In this document: positions 8,986-17,206 of the stretch, piece after piece
How positions within the stretch are numbered: position 1 is the stretch's first letter
Layout of the letters: each line of letters opens with the position of its first letter
Source of the DNA: Eubacteriales bacterium
Lineage (GTDB): Bacteria; Bacillota; Clostridia; Lachnospirales; Lachnospiraceae
Length of the DNA: 64,000 bases
Assembly (NCBI GenBank): GCA_030539395.1
Contig: JAUNSC010000008.1
Coordinates: 1-64,000 of the forward strand
Reading direction: 5' to 3'
Notes under the pieces: generated by a model
What the model saw: the letters and a program-made list of their open reading frames with translations, nothing else
Told to the model about the DNA's origin: nothing
Databases searched by the model: none
Made by a program: the position numbers and the translations under genes

Positions 8986-9005
8986 CAATTTGAGGAGGGA
9001 TTTAC

Positions 9006-10832
9006 ATGAATAAAAACTTTTTAGAACACTATATGAAAACAAAACCGGAAACGATGGAACAAAAATATCTGTTTCTGATTGATGATCAGGAACTTGCTTT
9101 CTCAATTATTGCTGCAGGCTATCAGGCGATTGCTCTATTGGATTATACAGACGGATTTTATAATCTGGAAACATTTGCGGCGTATATGACCGGGATTGCC
9201 TGTACTGGCACATACCAGATGAACTACTGCTATGTGCCAGCCTGTTCAACAAAGAAATACAACGATTTTCTGGAAAATTTCTTTCAAAAGAATTATCTGC
9301 ATTACCGAAAAGGCTGGATGATATTTAAAAATAAAGAATATCTGGAGAAGCTGGAATATCAGCAGGAACTGAAGACACTACTTTCTGATTATATCCGACG
9401 GTTTGAAGGATGTCCTGCAAACTCGCCGGATTTAAGCAGATTTCACAGATATAACGAACAGGGAAAACGAATTGGTGTATTTGATATGGAGATTGTAGAT
9501 TATCTGATTCAGACAATCTCTTTTTTTATGCTTGGAAATACACCGTATCTCTATAATCATGGATGTTATCACGAAGACCGAGGCGGGATTCGCTTAAAAT
9601 CCCACATTCAGAAGTTGATTTTTCGGGATTGCATCAAAGCCACAACCATTCAGAGTATTTATAACCTGCTCATTTCTCAGCCGCAGGTGCAGAGAAATTT
9701 TTCGGATCTGAACAATCAGCCGGCTCATTGGATCAACTTCCAAAATGGATATTTTGATGTAATAGAATGGAAAATGTTGAAGCATGATACGAAATATCTC
9801 ATAATCAACCAAATTCCATTTTCATTTTACCCGGAGCAGGCAGACACCGCCCTTGCAGGCGGTCAGACCATTCAGAAATATCTTGATTTCTCACTTCCGG
9901 ACAAAATCGATCAGCAAACGTTCTGGCAGTACCTTGGTTATTGCATGACTACGGACACACGTTTTCAGAAATTTCTCATGATTAAAGGAAAGGGCGGAAC
10001 CGGAAAATCCGTTATTATTTCCCTTGCGCAGTATCTTATCGGAAACCACAATTTTTCCAGTATGTCTCTGCAAAATTTGAATCAGAGATTTTACGCTACG
10101 GGACTATTTGGAAAATTGTTAAATGCCTGCGCCGATATCCCAAGTACAGCTATGGAAAGCGTAGACATTATCAAAAAAGCTGTCGGAGAAGATACCCTGC
10201 TTTATGAAAAGAAAGGTCAAGATCCAGCGCAGTTTACCAGCTATGCAAAACTGCTGTTCTCGGCAAATGAACTTCCGCTGAATCTGGATGACAAAACAAA
10301 TGCGTACTATCGCCGATTGCTGGTGCTCGATATGAATAAAAGCATTCCAGAGAGCAAAAAGGATTCACAGCTAAAAGAAAAGCTCTGTATGGAATCCGAT
10401 TATGCAATTCATATGGCTGTGCAGGCATTGCGGAAGCTATATACAGAGCAGTGCTTTATTGAGAGCAATCATAGCAAAGCTTGCATTGAAACACTATACC
10501 GCTCTGCTGACAGCGTAAAGGCATTTACGGAAGATATGCTTTGCCATAAGAGCGGTGAGAAAATGAAACGCAGCGAAGTCTATCGGATGTACGAAGATTA
10601 CTGCGAAGAAAACGGACGGACATCTCATGGAAAATCCCGGTTCTGGGAGTATATGGCAGACAAAGGATATACCATTAAGCGGTTTTCAGACGGAACATTT
10701 TATTTCAAAGATACTGCTCCGAAAGAGACAGATTTTAAAGAAGTAGACGATACATTGGAAATTCCTTTTGAAAAGATGGGACTTTCATCTTTTACAGAAA
10801 AATGCAGAAATGATAAAAATGATAAAATCTGA
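9006..10832 (+). CDS. Primase-helicase of the phage/plasmid D5 type (SF3)
   Basis: A 608-aa DNA replication protein. The C-terminal half is an SF3/D5-like helicase: Walker A GKGGTGKS near residues 328-335, an acidic Walker B-like LLNACADIP, sensor KLLFSANELP, and a D5_N-like domain before it (about 215-310). The first about 110 residues resemble a Toprim-like fold (LIDDQELAFSIIAAGYQAIALLDY). The N-terminal CHC2 zinc finger of full primases is absent, so primase activity is uncertain. A GGAGGG precedes the ATG. It probably supports replication of the excised circle or of the transferred strand. A terminator follows at 10934. Confidence 0.85.
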   Translation: MNKNFLEHYMKTKPETMEQKYLFLIDDQELAFSIIAAGYQAIALLDYTDGFYNLETFAAYMTGIACTGTYQMNYCYVPACSTKKYNDFLENFFQKNYLHYRKGWMIFKNKEYLEKLEYQQELKTLLSDYIRRFEGCPANSPDLSRFHRYNEQGKRIGVFDMEIVDYLIQTISFFMLGNTPYLYNHGCYHEDRGGIRLKSHIQKLIFRDCIKATTIQSIYNLLISQPQVQRNFSDLNNQPAHWINFQNGYFDVIEWKMLKHDTKYLIINQIPFSFYPEQADTALAGGQTIQKYLDFSLPDKIDQQTFWQYLGYCMTTDTRFQKFLMIKGKGGTGKSVIISLAQYLIGNHNFSSMSLQNLNQRFYATGLFGKLLNACADIPSTAMESVDIIKKAVGEDTLLYEKKGQDPAQFTSYAKLLFSANELPLNLDDKTNAYYRRLLVLDMNKSIPESKKDSQLKEKLCMESDYAIHMAVQALRKLYTEQCFIESNHSKACIETLYRSADSVKAFTEDMLCHKSGEKMKRSEVYRMYEDYCEENGRTSHGKSRFWEYMADKGYTIKRFSDGTFYFKDTAPKETDFKEVDDTLEIPFEKMGLSSFTEKCRNDKNDKI

Positions 10833-10933
10833 AGGGAAATTTTTCAATATACAACAAATAAAAAATGAGATTATCGGATTGAATGTCATTTTTACCTGTT
10901 TGTCATGAAGGAAGAATTCTGAATGAAGGCTTG

Positions 10934-10962
10934 GAACCGTGAAAAAATACGGTTCTTTTTTT
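10934..10962 (+). terminator. Terminator of the primase-helicase gene
   Basis: GAACCGT (10934-10940) pairs with ACGGTTC (10949-10955), followed by TTTTTTT, 102 nt after the stop codon. Confidence 0.85.
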
Positions 10963-11371
10963 ATGTAATTTTATGGCTATACGAACGCTGTCAAAAGGTG
11001 TCCCACACCTTTTAAACGCCAGCTGTTCACTCAAAATGTAAGTTATTTTAGCAGCTTTTTCAGAGTTCAAAGTAAGCATAGCTGACGAAGGTATAAAAGC
11101 GGACTCACTCCGCTTTTTGTTTACTCCAGATAGCGTGCTATCTAAAGTAAACAAAAAGCACGTTCGCTCTCCGAGGGCGCTTCTCGAAAGCATCCACCGG
11201 ATAATTTCTGGCAGCGGGCCATTATGATTGCTCATATCTGCAGTCAATCGAACAGCCAATTTGTTGTCTGTCTGTTTGACCGTTCTTATTGCCGAAATTA
11301 TCCGCCAATAACAGGTGTATTCGCTTTGTAATACTCCGCAGCTCAAATAATCATTGCAAGGAGGATACGAT
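10963..11371 (+). other. Non-coding region with nested hairpins upstream of the relaxase; probable oriT
   Basis: This gene-free stretch before the MobV gene is rich in inverted repeats. AGCGGA/TCCGCT (11098-11114) has flanking A and T runs and may be a terminator. A long two-part hairpin follows at 11112-11159: 14-bp arms GCTTTTTGTTTACT and AGTAAACAAAAAGC enclose AGATAGC/GCTATCT. A wider pair, GGATAATTTCTGGC (11199-11212) with GCCGAAATTATCC (11291-11303), closes an 80-nt loop. MobV-family origins of transfer lie just upstream of mob and consist of such repeats. The oriT call rests on position and structure; no nic site was identified. Confidence 0.55.
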
Positions 11372-12721
11372 ATGTATTTAGCAAAAGAAGTATGCAGAAT
11401 CGAAAAGATAAAATCAGTCGGTGCACTAGGCGCTGTCTACGAACACAATCTCAGATTAAGAGATGTGATAAATGCAGATGAAACTAAAACCAATTACAAT
11501 CTGGAACTTACAGAACGTCCGCCGGGAAAAACCTTTGTTGAGATCTTCCATGACAAAATTGCAGAATCCCCGTGGTACAAAAATGGAAAGCATGACATTG
11601 CTAAAAATGCAATTTATGCGGCTGAGTTTATGCTGACCTTTGGAAATGAAGCCACTGATAAAATAGATATTGACAGCTGGGCAAAGAATAATTATCAATG
11701 GCTCTGTGAAAATTTTGGTGGTAAACAAAATGTCATTTCAGCCATTCTTCATTTAGACGAACGTACACCACACATTCATGCGATTGTTATTCCATTGGAT
11801 GAAAAAGGAAAATTAAACTATACAAAGTATCTGGGCGGTAAAAAATACCGATTATCAGAGGTACAGGACAACTATCACGAACAGGTTGGAAAGCTGCATA
11901 ATCTGGAACGTGGTGTAAAAGGCAGTAAAGCATCTCATACAGATATTGATAACTTTTATTCGATGATAAATGAAGCTGTTGCACCAATAACACTTCCCGA
12001 TCCGCAACGAAAAGCAGGCTTTTTCCAGAAGGGAGAAACAGCATCAGAATATCAGGAGCGAATCGCGCCCATTGTTCAACACGCCTATTCACTATCAATC
12101 ACTAAGGAAAAAGAAAATCTACTTTTAAAGCAGCGTATTTCCGAGATAGAACATCTGCAGGAAGGTGCTGTTCCGGCAGGCTTATATGACGAAGCTGTAC
12201 AGAAATGTAAAACGCTGGCACATGAATTGGAACATTCGCTTTGCAGGGAAAAAAAGAATCGTACTCTCACGTTGGACGTACAGCAAAAATATGAAGAATT
12301 ACATCGCAGCATTCCTGAACAAATTGCAGATGCCGTGGCAAAGGCAACGGATACACTCCAAAAGAAATATGATTCACTAAAGAAAAAATGGACTGAAATG
12401 AACAACGCATTTTCTGCATTAGCAGAAAAGTATGATATCTTGCTGGAGAAATATAATCAACTGTCTGTGTCGTATAGAGAATTGAAGTCAGCTGCTTCTC
12501 ATGCAGCTGATCTGCAGTGGGAAAATAAGCTGATGTATACGCTGCTTTCTTCACTCAATCAATCTTATCGCATCGACAAATGTCGCATTGCTCATGCGAA
12601 AGGACAAACCAGCATAGAAGAAAAACTGATTTATGGAAAAGAAAAGAGCCAGCGAGAAAATAGTGAACGGCAAAGAATGACTCGGAAATCAGCAGATCGC
12701 AATTTGCCATATGATAGATAA
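11372..12721 (+). CDS. MobV-family relaxase (plasmid recombination enzyme, Pre/Mob)
   Basis: A 449-aa relaxase that nicks oriT and pilots the transferred strand. The N-terminal catalytic domain (about 1-200) has the EHNLR motif near residue 25 and the MobV histidine motif HLDERTPHIHA near residues 126-136. The C-terminal half (about 240-400) is a long coiled coil, as in other Pre/Mob proteins. The ATG at 11372 follows AAGGAGG with proper spacing, better than an upstream in-frame start at 11354. It needs conjugative machinery from another element in the cell. Confidence 0.93.
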   Translation: MYLAKEVCRIEKIKSVGALGAVYEHNLRLRDVINADETKTNYNLELTERPPGKTFVEIFHDKIAESPWYKNGKHDIAKNAIYAAEFMLTFGNEATDKIDIDSWAKNNYQWLCENFGGKQNVISAILHLDERTPHIHAIVIPLDEKGKLNYTKYLGGKKYRLSEVQDNYHEQVGKLHNLERGVKGSKASHTDIDNFYSMINEAVAPITLPDPQRKAGFFQKGETASEYQERIAPIVQHAYSLSITKEKENLLLKQRISEIEHLQEGAVPAGLYDEAVQKCKTLAHELEHSLCREKKNRTLTLDVQQKYEELHRSIPEQIADAVAKATDTLQKKYDSLKKKWTEMNNAFSALAEKYDILLEKYNQLSVSYRELKSAASHAADLQWENKLMYTLLSSLNQSYRIDKCRIAHAKGQTSIEEKLIYGKEKSQRENSERQRMTRKSADRNLPYDR

Positions 12722-12734
12722 GAATTTCTGAAAA

Positions 12735-12782
12735 AAATAAAGCAACTCGGACGTTAATTACAAATGTCAAGTTGCTTTATTT
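12735..12782. terminator. Bidirectional terminator between the relaxase and XRE genes
   Basis: AATAAAGCAACT and AGTTGCTTTATTT form a long AT-rich stem with an approximately 25-nt loop, with A and T runs on both sides. It lies between two convergent genes and overlaps the XRE stop codon. Confidence 0.75.
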
Positions 12783-13019
12783 ATTGCTGTGTTTTGTTCG
12801 TGGATAAGGACGTTTGTCATCTGTGATTCCTAGCAGATAGTCTACACTTGTTTTATGAAATTCTGCAAGCTTTATCAAAATCTGTGTCGGAATATCTACA
12901 TCGCCACATTCATAGTTACTATAAATCCGCTGGCTGCAAGTTAAGATTTCGCCCATCTGTTTTTGAGTTAAATCTGCATCTTCTCTTAAGTCTCTGATTC
13001 TACGATACATCAGCATCAC
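12777..13019 (-). CDS. XRE-family (Cro/CI-like) repressor, small
   Basis: About 80 aa (or 77 from an internal ATG), essentially one helix-turn-helix domain. RIRDLREDADLTQKQMGEIL begins the HTH, and the family ending SVDYLLGITD is present. It lies head to head with the operator pair at 13041-13084, only 22 nt upstream of its own start, which suggests autoregulation plus control of the divergent plus-strand promoter. No phage genes accompany it. It is probably the regulator of a cargo or transfer module of the element. Confidence 0.85.
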   Translation of the reverse strand: MMLMYRRIRDLREDADLTQKQMGEILTCSQRIYSNYECGDVDIPTQILIKLAEFHKTSVDYLLGITDDKRPYPRTKHSNK

Positions 13020-13040
13020 CTCACAAAATATATGATACCG

Positions 13041-13086
13041 TAGCGGAATATTCGCTATTGAAATATAGCGAGAAATTCGCTATAAT
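13041..13086 (+). promoter_or_regulatory. Two tandem 17-bp operators overlapping a consensus promoter
   Basis: TAGCGGAATATTCGCTA (13041-13057) and TAGCGAGAAATTCGCTA (13066-13082) share the form TAGCG-N7-CGCTA and are 25 bp apart centre to centre. Between and within them lies a plus-strand promoter: TTGAAA 13058-13063, a 17-nt spacer, TATAAT 13081-13086. Operator 2 fills the spacer, so bound repressor would block it. The divergent XRE protein is the obvious ligand. The first downstream start (ATG 13123 after GAGGT) encodes only eight codons before a stop. Confidence 0.8.
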
Positions 13087-13322
13087 GGTCATTGAAAACT
13101 ATAAATATGAGGTAGCTATCGAATGGAAAAATATTATTTGCGAAAATAGGTTGATTTATACTTTATCAGTTACATCTGCATTATAAAAAATACTGAATGT
13201 ATCGAAAAATTATATTTTCAGGAATTATGTTCGCATCTTGATAGTCATGTGTTACAATTATGATCTAAGAAAATCCTTTCGAATAGGTGCCAAGAAACAA
13301 TATTTTAAAGGAGAAAAGCATT

Positions 13323-14132
13323 ATGAAAGCCCCAAAATATTTATTACTCCCGTTACTAACTACAATGATCTTCTGCACTACTGTTGCTGCTTCTGCTTCC
13401 GATCATCCTAAGATAGAAGATATTGATTGGTCTTTTCAGAATACTGTCCGATACGGAGAATCAATGGCTGCGTTCAATTACACAAACAATTCTGATTACA
13501 CTATTGTTCAACTAGATTGCTATTTCAAAATCAAAGAGGGAACAACTGCTGAGCAGCTCCCTATTACTGATTATTCTGGACAACAACTATCAAATGAAGA
13601 AATAGCCACATTAAAGCCTTTTGTCTATGATTGCATTGTTTGTGATCCTGGTGAAACAGCAGAAGGCTTCACATGTTACATAACTGGAAATACAAGTCCA
13701 ACAGACACCCAACAAAGTGATTATTTTGAACTCGCGTCTGCTGACATTAGTTATATTGCTGACGATGGCATGACATATAAGGTTTCTTACAGTGCAGAAA
13801 ATGAAGGATATTCAGATCCTAATATAATTGGCGATCCTTTTTCATGGTCTGACAGCGATTTTGCACAAATGCTTCCTGTTCCGGCCACTCAATATATAAC
13901 CGTTGCAAAAGATACAGAAGAGGTATTCTATGCGAAAGCATATGATATTTCTCAAGATTACTTTTTCTCATATATTGATGAATGTGAAGAAACAGGATTT
14001 ATAGATGATTATCCAGACGAAGAATCAACATATCTGTTTTGTGGAACAACTGCTGACGGTTATCAACTTAACCTGCGCTTCATTGACTATATGAAGTATT
14101 TGGAAATTACTTTAGAAGAAGCAGAAGAATAA
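13323..14132 (+). CDS. Secreted protein of unknown function
   Basis: A 269-aa protein with a clear Sec signal peptide (KAPKYLLLPLLTTMIF, cleavage probably near ASA-SDHP at about 27). The mature chain is acidic, with an immunoglobulin-like-looking beta-rich part (about 35-170; phrases such as SMAAFNYTNNSDYTIVQLDCYFKIK) and an acidic C-terminus. I do not recognise a named family. The ATG follows AAAGGAG; an in-frame start at 13287 has no ribosome site. It is followed 32 nt later by another small secreted protein on the same strand, so the pair is probably one operon. It is cargo of the element, with lower G+C than the chromosome around it by eye. Confidence 0.7.
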   Translation: MKAPKYLLLPLLTTMIFCTTVAASASDHPKIEDIDWSFQNTVRYGESMAAFNYTNNSDYTIVQLDCYFKIKEGTTAEQLPITDYSGQQLSNEEIATLKPFVYDCIVCDPGETAEGFTCYITGNTSPTDTQQSDYFELASADISYIADDGMTYKVSYSAENEGYSDPNIIGDPFSWSDSDFAQMLPVPATQYITVAKDTEEVFYAKAYDISQDYFFSYIDECEETGFIDDYPDEESTYLFCGTTADGYQLNLRFIDYMKYLEITLEEAEE

Positions 14133-14164
14133 TAAAAACAAATCATTTTAAGGAGGTATTCAAT

Positions 14165-14599
14165 ATGAAAAAGAAATTAATATTATTTGTTACGATGGCT
14201 ACTGTTATTTTCAGTACTAATGTTTATGCATCTGAAGTTAATTTATCTGACATGAGCTTGGAGCAGCTTATTGATCTTAGAACTGAAATAAACGTTCTTA
14301 TCGCAGAACAAGGTGGAGACAATATTATTGGACAGGGAACTTATGAGGTAGGTGTAGATATAGAATCAGGCACATATGATATTATATGTTCTAAAAATGC
14401 CCAAAATGGTTTTATTAATGTTGAGACATATCCAAGTAAAGAAGATTACGAAAACAACGAACATCGAGAAGTATCTCAAATTTATTACAAAGAAGAAGCT
14501 TCAGAAGCAGCTTCTATTAACTTGAAGGAGGGAAATATTCTCAAACTCTCCGGAGAAGGAATAATACAGGCAACAGCCCCTTCATGGGCAGTAAATTAA
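14165..14599 (+). CDS. Small secreted protein with a GTYEVGVDIESGTY-type domain
   Basis: 144 aa with a Sec signal peptide ending near VYA-SEV at residue 23. A short helical stretch (SLEQLIDLRTEINVLIAEQ, about 30-50) precedes a beta-rich domain starting GTYEVGVDIESGTYDI. That pattern recurs in many secreted Firmicute proteins of unknown function. It ends with LKLSGEGII. An AGGAGG precedes the ATG. It lies directly downstream of the other secreted cargo gene and ends before a strong bidirectional terminator. No enzyme motif was seen. Confidence 0.75.
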   Translation: MKKKLILFVTMATVIFSTNVYASEVNLSDMSLEQLIDLRTEINVLIAEQGGDNIIGQGTYEVGVDIESGTYDIICSKNAQNGFINVETYPSKEDYENNEHREVSQIYYKEEASEAASINLKEGNILKLSGEGIIQATAPSWAVN

Positions 14600-14646
14600 G
14601 AGATACCATGAAGAAAAGTCAGTAAATAAAATTCTTCTCTGATAAT

Positions 14647-14684
14647 GGGCGAAAAGCTTGGACATCAGCTTTTCGCCCTTAGTT
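14647..14684. terminator. Bidirectional terminator after the secreted cargo genes
   Basis: A perfect 12-bp stem GGGCGAAAAGCT (14647-14658) with AGCTTTTCGCCC (14667-14678) separates the plus-strand secreted genes from the convergent coiled-coil gene. Confidence 0.9.
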
Positions 14685-14689
14685 TAGTC

Positions 14690-15757
14690 TTAATTGTTTA
14701 ATGCTTGGATATCGTATTGTAGGTGATCTAATTTGTCTGAAATACTATCATACTCCGAAGCGCCTAAACAGTTTTTTAAATCATTAAGTAAATCTTTGAT
14801 TTCATCTATGGAATGGAAATTTTCTTTTACATAATCTAGCTTTGAATCAATACTTTCGTATCCATATTTACCTAGATGCTCTTTTATTTCATCAACAGTC
14901 TTTTTCAAATCATCATATCCTTCTAGGATTTCATTGATTTTATAACTCATTGCATCGTCTGAGTCTGCGTCATCACTTATACATTGCTGAAGTGTATTTT
15001 GGATTTTTTCGATTGTGCTATTCATGGAATTGATTGAAAAGCCCACATCAGAAGACGATAGGGTTTTATCAATATTTTTTTCTGTCTTTTCTAACTTTTC
15101 TTCTAAACTTGCAATTATTCTATCAGCTTTTTCTTCTAAATGTAATGATACTTTATTGATGTTTGCCTTCATCTTATCAGTTGATTCAGAAAGTGTATTC
15201 TCCATTGAAGTAGCCATGAATTCTATTTTCTGAGTAAATTTATCCGCTATAAGTTTTTCTTCTATTCGCTCAAAACGATTTCCGTAACCATCTAATGCCA
15301 AAATGATATCGACAAGTAAGTCTTTTTCGTTGGTAGTGGACAGTATCTTACGTCGAGATTCAATAAATTCTTGCATATCACATACGGTTTTTTTGGCTTT
15401 ATCTTTTTCAAATTGAATTGCTCTATTGGCTTCTTCCTGTATTTCCTTTATTTGAGATTCAGTATCAGAACGCATCTTATTTATTTTAGCATCGGTTTCA
15501 TAACGAATATTTTTTATTTCTTGCTCAGCTTTTTTCCGCTCTTTTTCTATTTCTAAGCTGGCTTGGTGTTGAATATCCTTCAATCTTTCTTCAGCACGAT
15601 TTTTTGCATCATTCATTTCTGCATAAAATTTATTTTGTTCATTATATATATTTTCTCGGAAAGTTTTTTTAAGAAAAAATATATGTTTAACAAGAAAAAC
15701 AGTCAAAACAATAGCTCCTACAGCTATGAACCCCAAAATAATACTTATTGTTTCCAT
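14690..15757 (-). CDS. Membrane-anchored coiled-coil protein of unknown function
   Basis: 355 aa. One N-terminal membrane helix (about residues 5-27) is followed by a long charged coiled coil (about 30-130, rich in E, K and R heptads). A mixed helical region follows, with a second coiled coil (about 180-230) and a C-terminal region with two similar repeats: YGYESIDSKLDYVKEN near 300 and ASEYDSISDKLDHLQYD near 337. The front half resembles RmuC-type proteins, but no RmuC nuclease domain is visible. It stands alone between two terminated units and is cargo of the element. Function is unknown. Confidence 0.75.
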   Translation of the reverse strand: METISIILGFIAVGAIVLTVFLVKHIFFLKKTFRENIYNEQNKFYAEMNDAKNRAEERLKDIQHQASLEIEKERKKAEQEIKNIRYETDAKINKMRSDTESQIKEIQEEANRAIQFEKDKAKKTVCDMQEFIESRRKILSTTNEKDLLVDIILALDGYGNRFERIEEKLIADKFTQKIEFMATSMENTLSESTDKMKANINKVSLHLEEKADRIIASLEEKLEKTEKNIDKTLSSSDVGFSINSMNSTIEKIQNTLQQCISDDADSDDAMSYKINEILEGYDDLKKTVDEIKEHLGKYGYESIDSKLDYVKENFHSIDEIKDLLNDLKNCLGASEYDSISDKLDHLQYDIQALNN

Positions 15758-15841
15758 GTATTTTCCTCATCTTAAGTATTTTTGATTTAAACACATACAT
15801 CTAATTTATAAGAAGAAATTTTCATTGGTTTATCAATTCTA

Positions 15842-16069
15842 TTATGCCGCCTGCTGATAATCAATCACAGCAATCTCCTGCATCAACTTCTTTGCCATAT
15901 TCACAATGATTTCCAGTTTTTCAGCGACTTCATCGGTGTAATATTTCTCACCGCACTGATCGCATTCAAGGCAAGGCACATTTTTAATTACGATAACGCA
16001 ATTTTTATAATTTACCACATGGGTTGTAGTGCTTTCTACAGTTGTGGTATTTTTGCAGAACATACACAT
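15842..16069 (-). CDS. YgiT-type zinc-finger protein (MqsA-like N-terminal domain)
   Basis: 75 aa. A zinc knuckle made from CMFC near residues 2-5 and CDQCGEKYY near 36-39 is the YgiT/MqsA N-terminal signature. The HTH half that MqsA antitoxins use to bind DNA is missing. It starts 2 nt after the DUF4258 gene stop, so they form a translationally coupled pair. In known type II systems the YgiT protein is the antitoxin of an mRNA-interferase-like partner. That role is inferred here from pairing and size. Confidence 0.85.
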   Translation of the reverse strand: MCMFCKNTTTVESTTTHVVNYKNCVIVIKNVPCLECDQCGEKYYTDEVAEKLEIIVNMAKKLMQEIAVIDYQQAA

Positions 16070-16071
16070 AT

Positions 16072-16386
16072 TTATTTCCCCTTTCTTCTTGTTTTTAAAT
16101 CATCTTCAAATTTCCTAGTATCCGGGTAATAAGCCGTTATGATGTATATATTTATACTATCACATCCTGCGACAATATGCAAAATCCGGTTATTAACAGT
16201 ATGCCCAAAAATCAGACAGCTAGGATTCGGATAATCGTCCGGGTAATCTTCAATGATTTCTCCGGTCAAAATACCGTTTTTCACATCAGCTCGGCTGATA
16301 TCACGTTCCTGCATTCGCTCTAAACAGTGTTTTGTCCAAATAATTTTAGATTCAGTACATAATATCTGATATGTTTTTAAATCCAT
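16072..16386 (-). CDS. DUF4258 domain-containing protein, probable toxin partner
   Basis: 104 aa. The DUF4258 core is visible: TKHCLERMQERDIS (H-x-x-x-R-M-x-x-R) near residues 19-31, then the strand pair with LIFGHT and LHIVAGCD, ending IYIITAYYPD. The fold is related to RelE/BrnT-like toxins. It sits between an XRE regulator (4 nt upstream) and the YgiT zinc-finger gene (2 nt downstream), the usual order for this toxin-antitoxin-like pair. Toxicity is inferred, not shown. Confidence 0.85.
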   Translation of the reverse strand: MDLKTYQILCTESKIIWTKHCLERMQERDISRADVKNGILTGEIIEDYPDDYPNPSCLIFGHTVNNRILHIVAGCDSINIYIITAYYPDTRKFEDDLKTRRKGK

Positions 16387-16390
16387 TCCA

Positions 16391-17206
16391 TCACTCCTTT
16401 TTATTATCTTTACTGCTGTCTATAAGTATATTTGTCATAAGCTCCTGGAATATTTCCAGATTCTCATCACTCAATCCAAGCGGTGAAAGCATCTGTGTTG
16501 TAAGACTAGCCACGGTTTCTGCGGTTATATTCTCACGCAAATCAACAGCCTCATTATGAAGTTTCTGAATCTGTCCTCTCATCTCTTCAGCAGAAATATC
16601 TTCAACTGGCTCTGCGTACTGCTCTTTCACATCTTTCATGATTTTCAGAAACAGAGATTTCAGTTTTTCCAAATCCGCTTCTGTTCCAGTGATTTTTTCT
16701 GCCTTTAAATACCGAATATCTTTTCTTCCTCCGCTTGCCTGTGCTGGATTGGCTTTCATGTATTGCGAAATATCTGCAGTAGCCAGATCAATCACACTGT
16801 TTCTTGTCAGAAATCCTTCCTCATGTGCGCTTTCAAAGTAAGCTTCGGCATAATCCATGAGTGAAATAAAGTATTTATGCTCAATGATCCGACTGAGCAG
16901 CTGCATATTCACTTTCCCAGACAATAGCGTAACCAATGCCCTATGAGACAATCCCAATTCGTCCAGTTCCACATTCTTTTGGGTTCTGACACTGGTTTTT
17001 CCTAACAGATAGTCGGTAGACACACCAAAGTAATCGGCAAATTTTATCACAAGTTCGTGTCCGATACTTTTTATATCTTCATTTTCAATTCTGGTAAGCT
17101 GAGACGCAGGGATTCCAAGGTCTTCGCTTACCTGTTTTTTCGTTAAGCCCTTTTCGATTCGTAAATCGCCAATTTTCTGATGTATATTCCCCGGTAATTC
17201 AGCCAT
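16391..17206 (-). CDS. XRE-family regulator with long C-terminal domain
   Basis: 271 aa. The N-terminal HTH (about residues 10-65) has KIGDLRIEKGLTKKQVSEDLGIP and ends STDYLLGKT. The remaining 200 residues are helical and have no domain I recognise. The gene heads a tight three-gene unit with DUF4258 and YgiT proteins. It may supply the DNA-binding function absent from the truncated MqsA-like protein. The start follows GGGAG. The 550-nt structured region lies just upstream. Confidence 0.8.
   Translation of the reverse strand: MAELPGNIHQKIGDLRIEKGLTKKQVSEDLGIPASQLTRIENEDIKSIGHELVIKFADYFGVSTDYLLGKTSVRTQKNVELDELGLSHRALVTLLSGKVNMQLLSRIIEHKYFISLMDYAEAYFESAHEEGFLTRNSVIDLATADISQYMKANPAQASGGRKDIRYLKAEKITGTEADLEKLKSLFLKIMKDVKEQYAEPVEDISAEEMRGQIQKLHNEAVDLRENITAETVASLTTQMLSPLGLSDENLEIFQELMTNILIDSSKDNKKE

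Noticed and set aside
13087..13322. Coding gene in the gap before the secreted cargo
   Set aside because: Only an eight-codon frame has a plausible start; all other frames are short and interrupted. The rest of this AT-rich gap shows no structure apart from the operators.
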